64,000 nt of DNA from NCBI GenBank assembly GCA_017448965.1, contig JAFSKK010000042.1, positions 21,561-85,560 on the forward strand, written 5' to 3'. Both the position numbers and the translations under genes were made by a program. The stretch is from Bacteroidaceae bacterium. GTDB lineage: Bacteria > Bacteroidota > Bacteroidia > Bacteroidales > Bacteroidaceae. Below are positions 60,364 to 64,000 of the stretch, piece by piece. Each line of letters begins with the position of its first letter. Position 1 is the first letter of the stretch. The notes under the pieces are model-generated. The model worked only from the letters and a program-made list of their open reading frames with translations. It made no database searches and was not told the DNA's origin.

Positions 60364-61638
60364 ATGAGAGATTTTAAGGATGTGAAAGTGGCTGTGGCAG
60401 GTACAGGCTATGTGGGTCTTAGTATTGCTACGCTGCTGGCACAGCATCATCAGGTGAAGGCTGTGGATGTGATTCCTGAGAAGGTAGACCTCATCAACAA
60501 CAAGAAGTCACCCATTCAGGATGAGTATATTGAGAAGTTTTTGGCAGAGAAGGAACTGAACTTGACGGCCACGCTCGACGGTCGTAAAGCATACAGCGAT
60601 GCCGACTTTGTGGTCATTGCCGCGCCCACCAACTACGACCCTGTGAAGAACTATTTTGACACCTCTCATGTGGAGGAAGTCATCGACCTCGTGCTGGAGG
60701 TGAACCCCGATGCCGTCATGGTCATCAAGTCCACCATTCCCGTGGGATATACGGAAGGTTTGTACCGCAAGTACGGCTATACGCTCAAACTACTCTTCTC
60801 GCCCGAGTTCCTGCGCGAGAGCAAGGCACTCTACGATAACCTTTATCCTTCACGCATCATTGTTGGCTCACCCAAGCGCATTGAAGTGAAATATGCCGAC
60901 GAACTGCGCGAGGCAGCCAAGACCTTTGCGGAGCTGCTGAAGGAAGGTGCCATCAAGGAAGACATTGACGTGCTGCACATGGGCTTGACGGAGGCAGAAG
61001 CCGTGAAACTCTTTGCCAACACCTACCTTGCCCTGCGTGTATCTTACTTCAACGAACTCGACACCTATGCCGAGGTGAAGGGCTTGGATGCCCAGGCTAT
61101 TATTCAGGGCGTGGGTCTTGATCCACGTATCGGCACCCATTACAACAATCCATCCTTCGGTTATGGAGGCTACTGCCTGCCAAAGGACACGAAGCAGCTT
61201 CTGGCCAACTATCAGGATGTGCCGCAGCAGATGATGACCGCCATCGTGGAGAGCAACCGCACCCGCAAGGACTTCATTGCCGACCGTGTGTTGCAGATGG
61301 CAGGCTATTACAGTTACTCCAACCGCATCCGGTGGAGTCAGGATGTGGAGAAGGATGTGGTCATCGGTGTGTTCCGTCTCACCATGAAGAGCAACTCCGA
61401 CAACTTCCGTCAGTCCTCCATCCAAGGCATCATGAAGCGCATCAAGGCGAAGGGCGCTACCGTCATCATCTACGAACCGACATTGGCCGATGGTACTACT
61501 TTCTTTGGTTCCAAAGTGGTCAATGACCTCCAGAAGTTCAAGGAACTCTCCCAGGCCATCATCGCCAACCGCTACGACGCCTGTCTTGACGATGTGCAGG
61601 AGAAAGTGTACACCCGTGATATCTTCCGTCGTGACTGA
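60364..61638 (+). CDS. ugd: UDP-glucose 6-dehydrogenase
   Basis: Makes UDP-glucuronate, a donor for capsule and lipid sugars. The 424-residue protein has the NAD motif [19 protein letters not shown] at 9-27, [12 protein letters not shown] near 146, and the catalytic Cys in [14 protein letters not shown] near 267. C-terminal UDP-binding blocks include [16 protein letters not shown] and IYEPT. It lies 36 bp after the regulator gene and 26 bp before the glucuronidase gene. Confidence 0.95.
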   Translation: MRDFKDVKVAVAGTGYVGLSIATLLAQHHQVKAVDVIPEKVDLINNKKSPIQDEYIEKFLAEKELNLTATLDGRKAYSDADFVVIAAPTNYDPVKNYFDTSHVEEVIDLVLEVNPDAVMVIKSTIPVGYTEGLYRKYGYTLKLLFSPEFLRESKALYDNLYPSRIIVGSPKRIEVKYADELREAAKTFAELLKEGAIKEDIDVLHMGLTEAEAVKLFANTYLALRVSYFNELDTYAEVKGLDAQAIIQGVGLDPRIGTHYNNPSFGYGGYCLPKDTKQLLANYQDVPQQMMTAIVESNRTRKDFIADRVLQMAGYYSYSNRIRWSQDVEKDVVIGVFRLTMKSNSDNFRQSSIQGIMKRIKAKGATVIIYEPTLADGTTFFGSKVVNDLQKFKELSQAIIANRYDACLDDVQEKVYTRDIFRRD

Positions 61639-61664
61639 TAACATCTTGAACACAAATCTTAAAG

Positions 61665-63449
61665 ATGAAAAAGACTATTCTCTCCTTCATTTTACTGACA
61701 GTCTGCCACCTTTCTTGGGGGCAGACTTTTGAATTGCGTTTGCTCAACCACTGGGACAACCCCAATGGCACCGTAGAGCGTGGCTATGCAGGCCGTTCCA
61801 TCTGGAAGTGGGACGAGATTCCCGCGAACAAGAAGTCGATGCCTCAAGCCTTGAAGGCACGGTATGAAGAGTATGGCCGCATCAATCAGCAGTATGGCAT
61901 CAACGGCACCGTGCTCAACAACGTGAATGCCAAGCCCATTGCGTTGTCCACCCCCATGTTGCTCAAGACGAAGAAGATTGCCGACATCCTCCGTCCTTAT
62001 GGCATCAAGGTGTATCTCTCTGTCAACTTCGCTTCCCCCAAGGCATTGGGCGACCTCAATACTGCCGACCCGTTCGACCCCAAGGTGCAGCAGTGGTGGA
62101 AGAAGAAGGCGGATGAAATCTACCGGCTCATTCCCGACTTCGGTGGTTTCTTGGTCAAGGCAAACAGCGAAGGTGAACCAGGCCCGATGGACTATGACCG
62201 TACTCATGTCGATGGTGCCAACATGCTGGCTGCCGCCCTTCAACCTCATGGCGGCATCGTCATGTGGCGCGCCTTTGTCTATTCTGCCAAGGGAGGCGAC
62301 CGCGCCAACCAGGCCTACGAAGAGTTCATCCACTTCGATGGGCAGTTTGCCGACAATGTCATCATCCAAATCAAGAATGGCCCTATTGACTTCCAGCCAC
62401 GTGAGCCTGTCTCGCCTCTTTTTTTCGGACTGAAGAAGACCAAGATGATGGTGGAGTTCCAGATCACCCAAGAATACACAGGCGAAAGCATCCACACCTG
62501 CTTCCTTGCCCCCATGTGGCAAGAGTTCTTCCAGACCCTGAAGATGGGGAACGCTTCTCACCCAGCTCTCGCCCAGAACGGTTCCCCCGTTCTGCCCAAC
62601 CTCATCGGCATAGCTGGTGTCGCCAACATCGGTGACACCCCCAACTGGACAGCCAACGATCTCGCCATGGCCAACTGGTATGCCTTCGGACGTGTCGCCA
62701 ACGACCCGACTACTTCCTCGCAAGAGATTGCTTCAGACTTTCTGCGTGAATACTATGGAACTACCGACGAAGGTTTCATCCGTCCCATGACCCAACTGCT
62801 CCTCAAGAGTCGCGAAGCCGTGGTTGACTACATGATGCCGCTTGGTCTTCACCACATCTTTGCTGCCGACCATCACTATGGGCCGGAGCCTTGGTGCGAC
62901 AGGAAAGGGTGGCGTGAAGACTGGTTGCCACGCTTCTACCATCGTGCCGACTCCATCGGTTTAGGCTTCAACCGTACCGACCACGACGAACCATGCTTGG
63001 CAGGCAATGCAGGCTCCAACAACGTGGGGCAATACCCAGAGCCTTTGCGTACATTATATAATAATAAGGAGACGTGTCCAGAAAACCTCATCCTCTGGTT
63101 CCACCATGTACCATGGGACTACACCATGCGCAATGGCCTCTCCCTTTGGGACAACCTCTGCTACACCTACGACCGTGGTGTACGGCAAGCCAGCGACTTC
63201 GTGAAGACGTGGGAGGAAATGAAGCCATACATCACTTCTGAACGCTACGAACAGCAGCTACGCCGTTTCCAGCGTCAAGCCAAAGACGCCCAGTGGTGGC
63301 GCGATGCCTGTCTGCTCTACTTCCAGCAGTTCTCCCGTCGTCCTTTGCCACCCGATAGTCCCGCCTTCCACTACACATGGGAACAGGTGAAGAACTATCA
63401 CCTCCGCATGGACAACTACACGGCAGCAGACATCGACAAACTGCCATAA
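61665..63449 (+). CDS. GH67 alpha-glucuronidase without the N-terminal domain
   Basis: Removes 4-O-methyl-glucuronic acid from xylo-oligosaccharides. After a 20-residue signal peptide (ending SWGQ) the 594-residue protein goes straight into the catalytic barrel: LRLLNHWDNPNGTVERGYAG (25-44). Catalytic residues are visible: Glu169 in KANSEGEPGP, Asp242 in NGPIDFQPREP, and Glu270 in FQITQEYTG; their spacings (73 and 28) equal those of Cellvibrio GlcA67A (292, 365, 393). The usual N-terminal domain of about 120 residues is absent. The C-terminal domain looks complete. Confidence 0.93.
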   Translation: MKKTILSFILLTVCHLSWGQTFELRLLNHWDNPNGTVERGYAGRSIWKWDEIPANKKSMPQALKARYEEYGRINQQYGINGTVLNNVNAKPIALSTPMLLKTKKIADILRPYGIKVYLSVNFASPKALGDLNTADPFDPKVQQWWKKKADEIYRLIPDFGGFLVKANSEGEPGPMDYDRTHVDGANMLAAALQPHGGIVMWRAFVYSAKGGDRANQAYEEFIHFDGQFADNVIIQIKNGPIDFQPREPVSPLFFGLKKTKMMVEFQITQEYTGESIHTCFLAPMWQEFFQTLKMGNASHPALAQNGSPVLPNLIGIAGVANIGDTPNWTANDLAMANWYAFGRVANDPTTSSQEIASDFLREYYGTTDEGFIRPMTQLLLKSREAVVDYMMPLGLHHIFAADHHYGPEPWCDRKGWREDWLPRFYHRADSIGLGFNRTDHDEPCLAGNAGSNNVGQYPEPLRTLYNNKETCPENLILWFHHVPWDYTMRNGLSLWDNLCYTYDRGVRQASDFVKTWEEMKPYITSERYEQQLRRFQRQAKDAQWWRDACLLYFQQFSRRPLPPDSPAFHYTWEQVKNYHLRMDNYTAADIDKLP

Positions 63450-63472
63450 AAAATTAAAGAATTCAACTTTCG

Positions 63473-63632
63473 GAAGTTACCGCTTCGCTCAGGAGTTAAG
63501 GGAGTTATAGTAGTTAAAGCCTATACACTGTCAACTGTGGAGAGGAGTTTTCACGCCAGCATTACATTCGGCTTTAACTCCTCTAACTCCTTTAACTTCT
63601 TTAACTCCAAGCAAGTGGAACTTGCGAAACTT
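63473..63632 (-). repeat. family 2 element, copy 2 (in a 336-bp gene-free stretch 63450-63785)
   Basis: Read on the reverse strand it has the same ends as the copy at 9085: GTTTCGCAAGTTCCACTTGC (63629-63610), 9-bp units GAGTTAAAG/GAAGTTAAAG, and the close CTGAGCGAAGCGGTAACTTC (63492-63473). AGTTAAAGCC (63512-63521) and GGCTTTAACT (63570-63579) pair. No gene is seen here; the remainder of the stretch is family 1 copy 3. Confidence 0.8.
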
Positions 63633-63637
63633 GAGTT

Positions 63638-63785
63638 AAAGAATTGAAGAATTGAAAAATTGAAGTTATTTATCCGATTGTTCCTCAATAGGTGCATCGC
63701 GTTAGCAAAAACTTCAATCTTTCAATTTTTCAATTCTTCAATTCTTCAATTCTTCAATCTTTCAATCCTTCAATTTTTCAATTCT
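63638..63785. repeat. family 1 element, copy 3, with a ten-unit 8-bp array
   Basis: Three AAGAATTG-type units (63638-63664) precede a core that, read in reverse, has GCTAACGCGATGCACC (63706-63691). Then comes an unbroken array of about ten units YTTCAATY (63711-63788). The core is only partly like copies 1 and 2, sharing about 16 bp. The array supplies the stop codon (TGA, 63786-63788) of the gene cut by the window edge. Confidence 0.85.
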
Positions 63786-64000
63786 TCAATTCTTCTTCAT
63801 CACCTTCTTCGTTGTTCCATCAGCATATTTCACAATGTTCACACCCTTCAGGAGTCCCTTCTGCTGTTGTACGGAGAGTGAGAAGTATTTGTTGGCCAAG
63901 GCCTTCTTGGTCGTCACATCGCTGATGTCATTGACAGGGCTTACGCCGTTGATTTTCACTGTGATGGTTCCATCCTCATGCTCCACAATGTCTGTGATAG
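63786..64000 (-). CDS. C-terminal end of a secreted protein (cut by window edge)
   Basis: The frame is open from the edge to a TGA at 63786-63788 and gives the last 71 residues. They include TITVKINGVSPVNDISDVTT and end KYFSLSVQQQKGLLKGVNIV then KYADGTTKKVMKKN. This resembles the C-terminal tail (YFxLxGQ...KGVNIV...DGTTKKV) shared by many secreted Prevotella proteins, thought to act in sorting to the surface or by the type IX route. The rest of the protein is outside the window, so no function can be given. Confidence 0.7.
   Translation of the reverse strand, partial: ITDIVEHEDGTITVKINGVSPVNDISDVTTKKALANKYFSLSVQQQKGLLKGVNIVKYADGTTKKVMKKN

Noticed and set aside
63638-63785. Short forward frames coding for repeated Phe-Asn-Ser peptides in the 8-bp array
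   Set aside because: They are translations of a tandem repeat with no start signals; the array is non-coding.

Overview
The window is chromosomal DNA of a Bacteroidales bacterium, most likely Prevotella or a close relative. Three things point there. First, promoters follow the Bacteroidetes pattern TTTG - about 19 nt - TAnnTTTG, seen in near-perfect form in front of dnaN, HU, the CoA-transferase and others. Second, the window carries families typical of the phylum: fused SecDF, DUF3098, DUF3127, DUF4835, DUF2851, DUF4292, glycine-lipid acyltransferases, and a hybrid-type regulator remnant with an AraC output domain. Third, the gene cut at the right edge ends in a C-terminal motif common in secreted Prevotella proteins. 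Gene density is high and almost all genes look intact. There is no phage, insertion sequence, CRISPR array or rRNA. Layout: 1-6.3 kb is a reverse-strand run miaB-ftsX-DUF3098-uppP-truB-queA-folK-dipeptidyl peptidase IV (tRNA modification, division, cell-wall lipid recycling, folate). 6.4-10.2 kb holds two membrane proteins, an outer-membrane barrel and a lipoprotein. 10.2-17.1 kb holds HU, rhomboid protease, an EEP hydrolase, secDF and diaminopimelate dehydrogenase. 17.3-27.8 kb holds a lipoprotein, DUF2264, an SSB-like protein, dnaN, coaBC, two small reverse genes, DUF4835, recN and a TPR protein with a dead protease-like domain. 27.8-32.2 kb holds exonuclease III, succinate CoA-transferase and the glsB/glsA acyltransferases. 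32.3-36.5 kb is a capsule or exopolysaccharide export trio (Wza-like, tyrosine autokinase, PHP phosphatase). 36.5-39.4 kb is wbqC-lepB-dapB. 39.5-47.3 kb holds DUF2851, tRNA-Trp and tRNA-Arg, a Na/Pi transporter, a nucleoside kinase, a BASS transporter, dgt and dut. 47.4-51.8 kb is TPR-DUF4292-EnvC-like-cinA. 51.8-57.4 kb holds patatins, a sialate O-acetylesterase and three reverse membrane genes. 57.6-63.4 kb holds a porin, a degenerate hybrid regulator, UDP-glucose dehydrogenase and a GH67 alpha-glucuronidase without its usual N-terminal domain. The most unusual feature is the intergenic DNA. Many spacers are made almost wholly of short tandem units with a 7-, 8- or 9-bp period. They are often arranged as a left array, a short core, and a reverse-complement right array. 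At least three dispersed families recur: an 8-bp family with the core GCTAACGCGATGYAC (three copies), a 9-bp family with conserved ends (two copies), and a GC-rich palindrome (two copies plus a hairpin that looks like its collapsed form). The arrays start or stop exactly at stop codons, fill spaces between operon genes, lie between divergent promoters, and in one case supply the start codon of a shortened cinA gene. Coordinates of unassigned stretches above about 300 bp are covered under the repeat entries at 8029 and 63473-63785.
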